Part shown: piece after piece, positions 1 to 7,937 of the stretch
Layout of the letters: each line of letters starts with the position of its first letter
Numbering within the stretch: the first letter of the stretch is position 1
Source: Myxococcales bacterium
Lineage (GTDB): Bacteria > Myxococcota_A > Polyangia > Polyangiales > Polyangiaceae
Assembly: GCA_016703425.1 (NCBI GenBank)
Contig: JADJCA010000030.1
Span: forward strand, 317,399-381,398
DNA length: 64,000 bases
Direction: 5' to 3'
The notes under the pieces: generated by a model
What the model was told of the DNA's origin: nothing
Databases searched by the model: none
Seen by the model: only the letters and a program-made list of their open reading frames with translations
Position numbers and translations under genes: made by a program

Positions 1-183
1 CAGGACCAGACCGGCGCCGAGGTCCTGCGCGAGCCACCGGCGCTGGTAGTGGCGCAACATCCAGAGACCCGGGAGCCACGTCGCGAAGCGTGTGGCGGGC
101 GGCGGAATACCGACGCCGGCAGCCGACACCGGAGGTGGGGCGTCGTCGCCGGTCGAGGAGGAGGGGCGGAGCGAATTACTCAC
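1..183 (-). CDS. SulP-family anion permease, N-terminal fragment running off the left edge
   Basis: Read leftwards from a GTG at 181-183 the frame stays open to the window edge (about 60 residues). After a Pro/Ser/Ala-rich lead of some 30 residues it gives FATWLPGLWMLRHYQRRWLA and then QDLGAGLVL. This is the phrase that precedes the first membrane helix of SulP sulfate/anion permeases (LPGLxWLRxY...WLxxDLxAGL). The membrane part lies outside the window, so substrate cannot be judged. No in-frame ATG was found upstream; the GTG start is a choice. Positions 184-322, between it and the next gene, hold nothing I recognise. Confidence 0.5.
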   Translation of the reverse strand, partial: MSNSLRPSSSTGDDAPPPVSAAGVGIPPPATRFATWLPGLWMLRHYQRRWLAQDLGAGLVL

Positions 184-322
184 GGGCCATAGGCTTCACC
201 ACCCTCGTCGACTCTCCGCAAGTCTCGCTCCATCAATGGGGCGCCGACGCGGCCGCAGTCACGCTAAGAGGGGGCGCAATAGGAGGCAGCGGGGACGCTC
301 GTGGGCGGTGGGTTACGAGAGC

Positions 323-1435
323 TCAAGGGCGCCGCCGCGCCTCCACGATGTACTGGTCGGGCAGCGCGATCCGCGAGGCCTTGGCTGAGAGACCTGCGCC
401 CACGAGCGCCGCGATGACCGCGTCGGGCTTGACGCGCAGGCTCGCTGGCGGGCCACGGTGGCCGGAAGCGCGGAAGTCCACGACGAACAGTCTTCCGCCG
501 GGCCTTAGCGCAGCGGCGAGGCCTCGCGCGTAGTCGCCGGGCTCCGCGAGGTGGTGCCACACGTGCACGACGAGGATGCGGTCGACGCTCTGGGCGGCGA
601 GCCCCGAGGTCGTCTTGGTGGCCCGTAGGGTGTGCAGGTTGGGGAGCCTCTCGCGGCGCGCGCGCTGACGCAGGAAGCGCACCATGCCCGGCTCGAGATC
701 CGTTGCGATGACCTTGCCTTGAGGTAGGGCACGAGCGAGGCGCACGGCGAAGTACCCCGTGCCCGCTCCGACGTCGGCGACGGTCATCGTGGGTTTGAGC
801 GCGAGCGCGCGCAGCACGTCGTTGGGGCGTTGCCACGCGTCGCGTGTTGGATCCTCGAGCACCCGGGAGAGGGCGCTCGCGTCGGCGAAGGTGTGGTGCG
901 CCCTCGCCGCCCCGTGAGGAGGGTGCCCGTGGTCGTGCTCGTGCTCGTGATGCGGCACGCCCCCGCGTTTCCCGCCGGTACGCCCACGGCTCGAGGGCCG
1001 CGCGCGCTTGCGCGTCGCGAGGCGACCGCGCACGTCCTCGCTCAGCGCCGCGAGCGTCACCTCGCTGAGGCGCGTGAGGAGCAGCGACTCGGCATCCTCG
1101 AACGACTTGCGCAGGCCGGCGTTGACCGCCTCCTCGACGACGCAGCCGGGCGCCTCCGTTCGGTTGCCTATGGCGAGCAGAGAAGGGGAGCCGAGCGCCG
1201 CGTAAACGTCGCGCAGGGTGAGCTTCGTGAGATCGCGGGTCAGGGTCCACCCGCCGCCATGGCCCTTCTCCGACTGGACGTATCCCTTCTCGCGAAGGCC
1301 GGCCATCACTCGGCGGAGCACGACGGGATTCGTGTCCATCGCCTTCGCGAGAACCGCCGACGTCACGGGGCGGTCGTTCTGCGCCATGTGCAAGAGGACG
1401 TGCAGCACCCCAGACAAGCGGCTGTCCCGTTTCAT
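323..1435 (-). CDS. Rrf2-type HTH regulator fused through a His-rich linker to a SAM methyltransferase
   Basis: About 370 residues. Residues 1-130 are an Rrf2/YwnA-type winged helix (MKRDSRLSGVLHVLLHMAQ; GLREKGYVQSEKGHGGGWTL). The three-Cys Fe-S cluster set of IscR-like members is absent; one Cys remains (APGCVVEEAV). A basic Arg/Ser/Gly stretch then leads into a linker with many His and Glu/Asp (HHEHEHDHGHPPH), likely metal-binding. The C-terminal ~200 residues are a class I methyltransferase with motif I VADVGAGTGYFAVRLA, an acidic post-I residue (ATDLEPGMV) and a motif like LRPGGRLFVVDF. The start at 1435 is where the Rrf2 domain begins; a start at 1471 would add 12 unrelated residues. Known Rrf2 proteins are DNA-binding, so this may be a regulator with an enzymatic or metal-sensing tail; substrate unknown. 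Confidence 0.75.
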   Translation of the reverse strand: MKRDSRLSGVLHVLLHMAQNDRPVTSAVLAKAMDTNPVVLRRVMAGLREKGYVQSEKGHGGGWTLTRDLTKLTLRDVYAALGSPSLLAIGNRTEAPGCVVEEAVNAGLRKSFEDAESLLLTRLSEVTLAALSEDVRGRLATRKRARPSSRGRTGGKRGGVPHHEHEHDHGHPPHGAARAHHTFADASALSRVLEDPTRDAWQRPNDVLRALALKPTMTVADVGAGTGYFAVRLARALPQGKVIATDLEPGMVRFLRQRARRERLPNLHTLRATKTTSGLAAQSVDRILVVHVWHHLAEPGDYARGLAAALRPGGRLFVVDFRASGHRGPPASLRVKPDAVIAALVGAGLSAKASRIALPDQYIVEARRRP

Positions 1436-1525
1436 GCAACTTACGATGTTGCGAGATGACCTGTGTGTCAAGGGACGTCGCGGGGCCGCAGCTTCGCCTC
1501 GTCGCTCGGGCTACCATCGCAGGCG

Positions 1526-1849
1526 ATGCAACAGCGAGACTACCTCCAGCGGCTCATCGAGCAGGTCGCGGCCACCGTCGCCAGGGCCCTCGGCGCTGCC
1601 AAGGACGGCCAGGCCGAGGAGGCGCTGCGGATACTCGACGAAGCTTGGCTCGCCAACATTGGAATGCGGCGAAGCGACGCGGTGCGCCTCGACGGCGCCA
1701 CGCTTCAGCTCATGCTGGGCGACAAGACGCCGCTGGCGGCGCGCCTGTTCGAGGCGCAGGCGCTTATCGAAGACGGGCGCGGCGACGCCGTTGAGGCGGC
1801 GCTCGCGCGGCGTCGAGCCATGGCGCTCGGAGGCCCTCGTCTCCCGTAG
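1526..1849 (+). CDS. DUF6483-like small helical protein
   Basis: 107 residues. The ATG at 1526 was chosen over an upstream ATG at 1463 because homologous sequence begins MQQRDYLQRLIEQVAATVAR. The next stretch, AAKDGQAEEALRILDEAW, resembles a single tetratricopeptide-like helix pair. This combination is typical of the small DUF6483 family, whose function is unknown. The protein is soluble, with no signal peptide, and helical throughout. It stands alone, divergent from the Rrf2-methyltransferase gene, with 90 bases between the two starts, so the promoters must face each other there. Confidence 0.55.
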   Translation: MQQRDYLQRLIEQVAATVARALGAAKDGQAEEALRILDEAWLANIGMRRSDAVRLDGATLQLMLGDKTPLAARLFEAQALIEDGRGDAVEAALARRRAMALGGPRLP

Positions 1850-1884
1850 CGGCGCGTGCGACGATGCTCCGACTGGCTCGACCC

Positions 1885-3405
1885 ATGACGAAGAAGGACC
1901 TGCTCGCCGGCGCCACCGTTCTCGGGACCCTTCTCGTAGGGGGCGGCGCGTCCGCCAAGACGGTCGAGATCGGACCCGCGGATGACGCGGAGGCAGCGAT
2001 CCAAGGGCTCGCCGCCGGTGACGAGCTCGTGCTGCGTGGCGGTACCTACACCTTCACGTCCCGGTTTGGCGTGAGCGTGAAGGGCACCGCCGCAAACCCC
2101 ATCGTCGTTCGGGCCAAGGCCTCCGAGCGCCCTGTGTTTTACAGCGCCGACGCGTCACAGAACCTCGTCGACTTCGATGACGTCGAGTACGTCACCTTCC
2201 GCGGCATCGAGTTCAAGGGCGGCTCGCACGGGCTGCGACTCATCAAAGCCCGCTTCGTCACCGTCGAAGACTGCGAGATCCACGAGACCGACGACGTCGC
2301 CCTCTCGGCCAACAGCGGCGGACCGTACGAGGGGCTGCAGATACTTCGGAATCACATCCACGACACCGGCGGCACGGGCGAGGGGATGTACCTGGGCTGC
2401 AACTCGAACGCGTGTCGGGTCACGGGCAGCCTCATCGCCGGAAACCACGTGCACCACACCAACGGTCCGACGGTCATCCAGGGCGACGGCATCGAGCTCA
2501 AGGAGGGCAGCTACGACAACGTCATCCGCGACAACGTCATCCATGACACAAAGTACCCGTGCATCCTGACCTACAGCGTCGTCGGCAACGGCGGTCCAAA
2601 CATCATCGAGCGCAACGTGATGTGGAATTGCGGCGACCACGCGATCCAATCGGCCGCGGACGCGATCATTCGCAACAACATCATTCTCTCGGCGAACGCT
2701 GACGGCATCGCGATGCAGCCCCACCAGGCCGGCGCGCCATCCAACCTGATCGTCGTGCACAACACGATCCTCAAGGCGCAGAACAAGGCCGTCTCCGCGA
2801 GCGGCATCACCGGCTCCGTCGTCATCGCCAACAACGCCGTCTATGCAGAGAGCGGCTCGGCGATCAGCGTCAGCGGATCGCTGACGCAGTTGCTTGTGGC
2901 CGGGAACGTCGGCGTCGGCGGCTTGTCGGGGACGCCCTCAGGGCTCGCCGCGGGAAGCCTTGCGAACGACTTCGTCTCAGCGAGCTACGCGGGCGTGCCT
3001 CCGCAGGGGCCGTTCCCGAAGGTCGGCTCCGCACTCCTCGGCGCCGGTGTCGCAGCGCACGTTGCCGCGGACGACTTCGAGGGGCGCGCGCGCGGCGGCG
3101 TCGCGGACGTGGGCGCGTATGCCTACGCGGCGGGACCGCCCGGTTGGGTGATCGCGGCGGGCTTCAAGCCGCCCGCCGGCTCTCAGGGCAGCGACGCCGG
3201 CGCGCCAGGGCGCGGGGATGCCAGCGGCGCACCGCTTGCGGACGGTGGGGAGGGCGCCACCTCCGGCGAGGCGCTCGCCGCAAAGGGCCCGCAGGAAGAG
3301 GAAGGCGGCTGCGCCATCGGCGGGGGCTCGTCGCGCGTCGCCGCCATGGGAGGGCTCATGGCCATGGCGTTGTGGGTCGTTCGACGACGACGGCGAAGCG
3401 CATGA
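1885..3405 (+). CDS. Secreted right-handed beta-helix protein with MYXO-CTERM tail
   Basis: 506 residues from the ATG at 1885 (an in-frame ATG at 1864 adds seven residues). The N-terminus is a signal peptide (MTKKDLLAGATVLGTLLVGG, cleavage near GASA-KT). Residues ~30-400 are a parallel beta-helix of NosD/PbH1 type with many Asn/Asp-Gly-Val/Ile rungs (for example NHIHDTGGTGEGMYL, DNVIHDTKYP, NNIILSANADGIAM), a fold used by polysaccharide lyases and surface proteins. A Gly/Ala/Asp-rich spacer follows. The last ~33 residues run GGCAIGGGSS, a hydrophobic helix, then RRRRRSA: the Cys-helix-Arg layout of MYXO-CTERM surface-sorting tails, known only from myxobacteria. No catalytic triad could be assigned. 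Confidence 0.8.
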   Translation: MTKKDLLAGATVLGTLLVGGGASAKTVEIGPADDAEAAIQGLAAGDELVLRGGTYTFTSRFGVSVKGTAANPIVVRAKASERPVFYSADASQNLVDFDDVEYVTFRGIEFKGGSHGLRLIKARFVTVEDCEIHETDDVALSANSGGPYEGLQILRNHIHDTGGTGEGMYLGCNSNACRVTGSLIAGNHVHHTNGPTVIQGDGIELKEGSYDNVIRDNVIHDTKYPCILTYSVVGNGGPNIIERNVMWNCGDHAIQSAADAIIRNNIILSANADGIAMQPHQAGAPSNLIVVHNTILKAQNKAVSASGITGSVVIANNAVYAESGSAISVSGSLTQLLVAGNVGVGGLSGTPSGLAAGSLANDFVSASYAGVPPQGPFPKVGSALLGAGVAAHVAADDFEGRARGGVADVGAYAYAAGPPGWVIAAGFKPPAGSQGSDAGAPGRGDASGAPLADGGEGATSGEALAAKGPQEEEGGCAIGGGSSRVAAMGGLMAMALWVVRRRRRSA

Positions 3406-3415
3406 GGCTCCGTGC

Positions 3416-3889
3416 ATGACCGCCAAGAAGTCGCCTCCCTGGGTTCTCATCGCCGTCCTGGCCTTGGTCGCCGTCGTTGTGATTGGAGGCCTCGTCGTCG
3501 GAGGCTTCGTCATCTACTTCATGAGCCAGAAGGACACGCTCGTTGCGGAAGGAAAGGCTGCACGGAGCGAGGGTGCCAGTGCGGGGCGCTCGCGCGACCG
3601 CGACCAATGCGTCGACGAGGCGCTCCTGCGCAACGACGCCTGCGGCGTGGCGGCGATTTCGTGCGAGGTCAAGAACGGCATGTTCCTCGAGGGATGCCTG
3701 GATACGGCGAGGCCCGGCCGTGACTTCTGCGTGGCGGTGCCGCGCCACGAAGAGATCGTCAAGGGCTCGGTCTGGCTCCAACGGGAGTGCGCGAAGCGGG
3801 GGCGCGCGCAGGTGTTGTCGTGCACTCGCCTCTTGCAGACGGTGCAGAAGCGCTGCCATCGCGAGCCCGCGCCGGCGGCGCGCGAGTGA
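3416..3889 (+). CDS. Single-pass membrane protein with Cys-rich outer domain
   Basis: 157 residues; starts at ATG 3416, 10 bases after the beta-helix gene, probably co-transcribed. Residues ~8-35 are one strong membrane helix (WVLIAVLALVAVVVIGGLVV...) following MTAKKSPP. The rest is a soluble domain with about nine Cys arranged in closely spaced pairs (DQCVDEALLRNDACGVAAISC, then GCLD, FCVA, REC, SC, RCH), which suggests disulfides outside the cytoplasm. I do not recognise the family. Small anchored Cys-rich proteins of this build are frequent in Polyangiales. Confidence 0.6.
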   Translation: MTAKKSPPWVLIAVLALVAVVVIGGLVVGGFVIYFMSQKDTLVAEGKAARSEGASAGRSRDRDQCVDEALLRNDACGVAAISCEVKNGMFLEGCLDTARPGRDFCVAVPRHEEIVKGSVWLQRECAKRGRAQVLSCTRLLQTVQKRCHREPAPAARE

Positions 3890-3918
3890 CGCCTTCATCC
3901 GCCGCGGCCGCGCCCCGA

Positions 3919-3958
3919 TTGACAGAGGCGCGGGCTTTGTTTATCGTACATCAACGAT
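3919..3958 (+). promoter_or_regulatory. arsR promoter with overlapping ArsR operator
   Basis: TTGACA (3919-3924), a 17-base spacer and TATCGT (3942-3947) make a good sigma-70-type promoter. ATCGTACATCAACGAT (3943-3958), with arms ATCGT/ACGAT, overlaps the -10 box and reaches the arsR start codon. The same pattern recurs before arsD. Transcription would start near 3954, leaving almost no leader before the ATG at 3957. Confidence 0.65.
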
Positions 3959-4304
3959 GAAGGCGATGCCCCAAGCCTCCGAGCCATGCTGCCCTCCCGC
4001 GAAGGCGCAGGCCGACCTGCGTCCCGTCGAGGGCGACGAGGCCGACGAGGAGCTGGCCACGCTATCCAAGGCGCTCGGGCACGCGGCGCGCGTGAAGATC
4101 GTTCGCATCCTCCTGCGCAAGAACGGCTGCGTCTGCGGCGACATCGTGGACGAGCTGCCGCTGGCGCAGTCCACCGTGTCTCAACACCTTAAGGTCTTGA
4201 AGGAAGCTGGCCTCATTCGCGGCGACGTGGACGGGCCGCGGGTCTGCTACTGCATCGAGCCGCACGCGCTCCGTCGCCTGCGAGCGCTCGTAGGGGGGCT
4301 TTGA
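3957..4304 (+). CDS. arsR: ArsR-family arsenite-responsive repressor
   Basis: 115 residues. It has the winged-helix core ALGHAARVKIVRILL and the recognition helix AQSTVSQHLKVLKEAGLI. The As(III) site of E. coli-type ArsR is present as NGCVCGDIVDEL (Cys58, Cys60). Further Cys pairs at 11-12 and 97/99 could add ligands. The operator overlaps the promoter and start codon, so autorepression is expected. The start is uncertain: ATG 3957 would be nearly leaderless and ATG 3966 is the alternative. It heads arsR-arsD-arsA-arsC, although arsD also has its own operator 20 bases downstream of arsR. Confidence 0.85.
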   Translation: MKAMPQASEPCCPPAKAQADLRPVEGDEADEELATLSKALGHAARVKIVRILLRKNGCVCGDIVDELPLAQSTVSQHLKVLKEAGLIRGDVDGPRVCYCIEPHALRRLRALVGGL

Positions 4305-4340
4305 GCTCGCGCCCCGCTCTTTATATCGTTCATCGTCGAT
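4301..4340 (+). promoter_or_regulatory. Second ArsR operator and promoter before arsD
   Basis: ATCGTTCATCGTCGAT at 4325-4340 matches the arsR operator in the form ATCGTWCATCRWCGAT. A weak promoter TTGAGC (4301-4306), 16 bases, TATATC (4323-4328) overlaps it. A Shine-Dalgarno-like AAAGGA lies at 4346-4351 ahead of the arsD ATG at 4357. arsD-arsA-arsC therefore can be transcribed separately from arsR. Confidence 0.55.
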
Positions 4341-4356
4341 TGCCGAAAGGAATCCC

Positions 4357-4746
4357 ATGCCCGTGACCATCCGCGTATTCGACCCCGCCATGTGCTGCTC
4401 GACCGGCGTCTGCGGCCCGAGCCTCGATCCCGAGCTCGCCCGCTTCGCAGCCGACGTCGACTGGCTCCAGAAGCAGGGCGTCACGGTCGAGCGCTTCAAC
4501 CTGTCGCAGCAGCCCGCAGCGTTCGCCGACACTCCCGCCGTGAAGGAAGCACTCGGGCGCGGCACGGCCGTACTGCCCCTTGTCCTGGTGGGCGATCGCA
4601 TCGCGGTCGAATCGGCCTATCCCTCGCGCGAGACCCTCGCCGCGCTCGCCGGATTGGTCGTGAAGAAGCACGACGTCGCGCCCGTCGCCTCGACCGGGTG
4701 CTGTGGCCCCACTGCCTCGGCCAAGTCGAAGACCGGCTGCTGCTGA
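4357..4746 (+). CDS. arsD: ArsD arsenic metallochaperone
   Basis: 129 residues. ArsD binds As(III)/Sb(III) and hands it to the ArsA ATPase. The start matches the family closely: VTIRVFDPAMCCSTGVCG carries the essential Cys13, Cys14 and Cys19 (Cys12, Cys13 and Cys18 in the plasmid R773 protein). Two C-terminal vicinal pairs, Cys115-116 and Cys128-129, match the accessory pairs of longer ArsD proteins. It lies between arsR and arsA, its usual partner order, with 11 bases to arsA, so co-translation is likely. Confidence 0.93.
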   Translation: MPVTIRVFDPAMCCSTGVCGPSLDPELARFAADVDWLQKQGVTVERFNLSQQPAAFADTPAVKEALGRGTAVLPLVLVGDRIAVESAYPSRETLAALAGLVVKKHDVAPVASTGCCGPTASAKSKTGCC

Positions 4747-4757
4747 GGCGCGCGCCC

Positions 4758-6545
4758 ATGCACGTCCTCGAACGCGCTCCGCGCAATCTCTTTTTCACGG
4801 GCAAGGGTGGCGTCGGCAAGACCAGCGTGGCGTGTGCGACGGCCATTGCGCTAGCCGAGCGCGGACGACGGGTGCTCCTCGTGAGCACCGACCCAGCGTC
4901 CAATCTCGACGAGGTGCTCGAGACGCCGCTCGCCGCCGAGCCGCGGGCCGTGACGGCCGTGCGGGGTCTGTACGCCCGTAACATCGATCCCGAGGCCGCT
5001 GCGCACGCTTACCGCGAGCGGATGGTCGGGCCGTATCGGGGGGTGCTGCCCGACGCAGCGGTGCGGAGCATCGAGGAGCAGCTCTCAGGCGCGTGCACCG
5101 TGGAAATTGCCGCGTTCGACGAGTTCTCGAAGCTCCTCGGTGACGCGCGCGCGACGGCGGACTTCGAGCACGTCGTCTTCGACACGGCTCCCACCGGGCA
5201 CACGCTGCGCCTGCTCGAATTGCCGGCCGCGTGGACCGGTTTCCTCGAGACGAACGTAGGCGGTACATCCTGCTTGGGCCCGCTCGCCGGTCTCAAGGCT
5301 CAGCAGGCGCTCTACGACGGCTCACGTGCGGCGCTCATCGACGGCTCCCGCACCGCGCTCGTCCTCGTGGCGCGCGCCGACGTCGCGGCACTCCGCGAAG
5401 CCGAGCGGACTCGCGGCGAGCTCGCGGCACTGGGGATCGAGCGACAGGAGCTGGTCATCAACGGCATCTTCCGCGCGCACGACCTGACGGACCCGATCGC
5501 CGTGGCAATGGATCGGCGAGGTGCGGACGCGCTGGCCAGCATGCCCGCGGGGCTGCGCGCGCTCTCGCGCACCGAGCTCCCTCTCCTGCCATTCGGGCTC
5601 GTGGGCATCGCGCCGCTGCGGCAGCTCTTCGCACGGACGGCCTCGGCCACAGCTCCGCTGGCGGCCGCCCCGCTCGACGCGTCCGCAGCGCCATCTGCCG
5701 CGCCACTTGCTGCGCTCGTGCCGGCTCTCGAGTCCAGGGGGCACGGCGTGATCATGACGATGGGGAAGGGGGGGGTCGGAAAGACGACCGTCGCCGTCAA
5801 CGTGGCCGTCGAGCTGGCGCGCCGCGGGCACAAGGTGCACCTGACGACGACGGATCCCGCGGCGCACGTCGAGGAGACGCTCGGAGGCGCCGTCGACGGC
5901 ATTCGCGTGAGCCGCATCGACCCCGCGGCGGAGACGCGTGCCTACTCCGAGGAGGTGCTTCGCACAGCGGGCGCGAACCTCGACGCCGCCGGTCGTGCGC
6001 TGCTCGAGGAAGACCTGCGGAGCCCGTGCACCGAGGAGATCGCTGTCTTTCGCGCGTTCGCGCGCATCGTCGACGAAGGCGAGCTCGGGTTCGTCGTCAT
6101 CGACACGGCGCCCACCGGGCACACGCTGCTCCTGCTCGACGCGGCCGAGTCGTACCATCGTGAGGTGCTTCGAAGCTCGGGCTCGGCACCGGAGGAGGTC
6201 CGACGACTCTTGCCGCGCCTCCGTGACGCAGCGTTCACCAAGATCCTCCTCGTCACGCTGCCGGAGGCGACACCCGTGCACGAGGCGGCGGCGCTCCAGC
6301 GTGACCTCGAGCGCGCCGACATCCGCCCCTTCGGTTGGGTCATTAACCAGAGCCTCAGGCCGCTCAAGGTGACGGACCCCGTGCTCGTGCGGCGCCGCGA
6401 GAGCGAAGCCCGCTTCCACGCGGAGGTGGCAGCACTGGCGCCGCGGGTCGCCGTCGTTCCCTGGTTGGTGGCGGTCAAGGCACAGCCGCGCCTCGACTTC
6501 TTCGTCACGACCAATTCGTCACCCGCGGAGGTGGCCGGCGCGTGA
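4758..6545 (+). CDS. arsA: ArsA arsenite-stimulated ATPase, two-domain form
   Basis: 595 residues, close to the 583 of R773 ArsA, with both halves. A1 has GKGGVGKT at 15-22 and the DTAPTGHTLRLL signature; A2 has GKGGVGKT at 336-343 and DTAPTGHTLLLL. The three As(III)-binding Cys are visible in their family contexts: SGACTVEIAAFDEF (A1), GGTSCLGPL (A1) and RSPCTEEIAVF (A2). ArsA normally powers the ArsB (or Acr3) membrane pump, but no pump gene is present in this window. The frame is open well upstream of 4758; the ATG there was chosen because the family N-terminus (RAPRNLFFTGKGG) follows it. Confidence 0.94.
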   Translation: MHVLERAPRNLFFTGKGGVGKTSVACATAIALAERGRRVLLVSTDPASNLDEVLETPLAAEPRAVTAVRGLYARNIDPEAAAHAYRERMVGPYRGVLPDAAVRSIEEQLSGACTVEIAAFDEFSKLLGDARATADFEHVVFDTAPTGHTLRLLELPAAWTGFLETNVGGTSCLGPLAGLKAQQALYDGSRAALIDGSRTALVLVARADVAALREAERTRGELAALGIERQELVINGIFRAHDLTDPIAVAMDRRGADALASMPAGLRALSRTELPLLPFGLVGIAPLRQLFARTASATAPLAAAPLDASAAPSAAPLAALVPALESRGHGVIMTMGKGGVGKTTVAVNVAVELARRGHKVHLTTTDPAAHVEETLGGAVDGIRVSRIDPAAETRAYSEEVLRTAGANLDAAGRALLEEDLRSPCTEEIAVFRAFARIVDEGELGFVVIDTAPTGHTLLLLDAAESYHREVLRSSGSAPEEVRRLLPRLRDAAFTKILLVTLPEATPVHEAAALQRDLERADIRPFGWVINQSLRPLKVTDPVLVRRRESEARFHAEVAALAPRVAVVPWLVAVKAQPRLDFFVTTNSSPAEVAGA

Positions 6546-6580
6546 GCCACCACTCACGGACCGAACGGAAGGCCTGAACC

Positions 6581-7012
6581 ATGAGCCACGAGACCAAGAG
6601 CATCCTGTTTCTCTGCGTCGCGAACTCCGCGCGCAGCCAGATGGCTGAGGGACTCGGCCGCCTGATCTTCGGCGACCGCGTCTCGGTCATGAGCGCCGGC
6701 AGCGAGCCTTCGAAGGTGAGCCCCTACGCCGTCGAGGTCATGCGCGAGCTCGGCGTCGATCTGACGATGCACCACTCGAAGTCCGTGCAGACCATCGACC
6801 CGTTGACCGTCGGCACTGTGATCACGCTGTGTGCCGAGGAGGTCTGCCCCGTGTTCCTCGGCAAGGCTCGGCGGCTGCACTGGCCGATCCCAGACCCGGC
6901 CAGCAAGGACCCTTCGATTCCGCGCGAGGAGATGCTCGCGCGTTTCCGGACGGCGCGAGACACCATCCGCGGAATGCTCGAGCGCTTCGCGGCGGAGGAG
7001 CGCATCGGGTGA
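6581..7012 (+). CDS. arsC: Arsenate reductase, thioredoxin-coupled LMW-phosphatase type
   Basis: 143 residues. The phosphatase loop is LCVANSARSQMAEG with the nucleophile Cys12. The redox relay pair is Cys84 and Cys89 in CAEEVCPVF, matching Cys10/82/89 of the staphylococcal pI258 enzyme, and the general-acid region is WPIPDPA. It reduces arsenate to arsenite in the cytoplasm, feeding ArsD/ArsA. It starts 35 bases after arsA with its own ribosome-binding region and is the last gene of the cluster. The 185 bases to the next gene (7013-7197) contain nothing recognised. Confidence 0.92.
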   Translation: MSHETKSILFLCVANSARSQMAEGLGRLIFGDRVSVMSAGSEPSKVSPYAVEVMRELGVDLTMHHSKSVQTIDPLTVGTVITLCAEEVCPVFLGKARRLHWPIPDPASKDPSIPREEMLARFRTARDTIRGMLERFAAEERIG

Positions 7013-7197
7013 GCGGTGGCGCCCCCTCCCTTTGCGGAGCCAGGCTCGCAGCGCGATTCGCCAAACACTGAGGCGTCGCCGCCTGGGGGCGGCTGTCGCC
7101 CTCGCCCGGTCGATAGCCAAGATGTCGGAGCGGCCGCCCCTCTCGCGCGCGAATGAAGGTAAGGCGGTCCTTCGTTCGGCTCGCTGATCCTCGCGCG

Positions 7198-7542
7198 TCA
7201 GCCCGCCGAGATAGCGCCGTGGTCGTCGCAGTGGCTGGCGTGCGGGTGGTGCAGGTGCCCGGCGACGAGGTAGTCGACATGATCGCCGTGCGGGACCGTC
7301 TCGTGACCGCAACCGGTGCCGTGGACATGGCCCTGGGCGTGACCGGCGCAGCTGTGCGAAGGCGTGCACGCAGCGGGGTTGGCGGCGCCCACCTCGATAG
7401 TGCACTCATCCATGTGGCCGTCATGGCCGCGGTGGAGATGGCCGTCGTGGAGGTAGTCGACGTGATCGCCGTGGCGGATCGCGAGATGCCCGCAATCGGC
7501 GCCGTGAACGTGATCGTGATTGGGGTGAGTGTTGTGGCTCAT
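7198..7542 (-). CDS. His-rich metal-binding protein with two HGDHVDYL modules
   Basis: 114 residues, roughly a quarter His, plus Asp and Cys. Two copies of a module, (C)GHxxxxHGDHVDYLxxGHLH, are separated by a Cys/His-containing middle (CTPSHSCAGHAQGHVHG). The start ATG (7540-7542) overlaps the stop of the upstream regulator by four bases (ATGA), with a GAGGA ribosome-binding site, so translation is coupled. The composition and the partner regulator point to cytoplasmic zinc (or similar divalent metal) buffering or storage. Proteins with this motif are often mislabelled threonine dehydratase in databases; there is no PLP-enzyme fold here. Confidence 0.7.
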   Translation of the reverse strand: MSHNTHPNHDHVHGADCGHLAIRHGDHVDYLHDGHLHRGHDGHMDECTIEVGAANPAACTPSHSCAGHAQGHVHGTGCGHETVPHGDHVDYLVAGHLHHPHASHCDDHGAISAG

Positions 7543-7937
7543 GAGGTCCTCTTTCGTTGGGATGGCGAGGCGACGATTGCGGGCTCGCCGGCGTGATCCA
7601 GCGCGGCCCGAATGAGCTCGCGAACATGGTCGTCCGCGAGTGAGTAGTAGATGTGCTTGCCTTCGCGGCGGCGCTTCACGATGCGCTCGGCGTGCAGCAC
7701 GCGAAGCTGCTGGGAGAGGGTGGAGAGCTTGGTGTCGCGCGCCTCGGCGAGCTCCGTGACGCAGCACTCGCCGGCGTCGAGGCGGTGCAACAGCCGGAGG
7801 CGCGCCAGATCGCCAGCCGCTCGGAAGAGCGCCGCGGCGCGCTCAAACGCCGTGTCACTCACCTCCGGAACGTGGGGGTGATCGGCAGCGTGGGGGCCGC
7901 AGTCTTGTGCACGCCTCGATGTGCCACGGTCTGTCAT
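7539..7937 (-). CDS. ArsR/SmtB-family metal sensor (zinc-type)
   Basis: 132 residues from the ATG at 7937 (a longer start at 7991 would run through the operator). It has a winged-helix core with recognition helix KLSTLSQQLRVLHAE and wing RREGKHIYYSL. The C-terminal helix DDHVRELIRAALDHAGE offers Asp, His, His and Glu spaced like the alpha-5 metal site of SmtB/CzrA (D-x-H...H-xx-E/H). AGECCVTELAEA places a Cys pair near the alpha-3 site, and the N-terminus CGPHAADHPH may add ligands. It probably represses itself and the coupled His-rich protein and is released by Zn(II) or a related metal. Confidence 0.8.
   Translation of the reverse strand: MTDRGTSRRAQDCGPHAADHPHVPEVSDTAFERAAALFRAAGDLARLRLLHRLDAGECCVTELAEARDTKLSTLSQQLRVLHAERIVKRRREGKHIYYSLADDHVRELIRAALDHAGEPAIVASPSQRKRTS

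Noticed and set aside
323..1435. Rrf2 domain considered as an Fe-S sensor (IscR-like)
   Set aside because: Only one Cys is present in the region where three would be needed for the cluster.
264..1517. 417-codon minus-strand frame overlapping the Rrf2-methyltransferase gene
   Set aside because: Alternative frame of the same DNA; Arg/Ala/Pro-rich with no domain, while the other frame has clear Rrf2 and methyltransferase motifs.
7198..7542. His-rich protein considered as threonine dehydratase (a common database label)
   Set aside because: 114 residues of His modules, with no PLP-binding fold or lysine motif.
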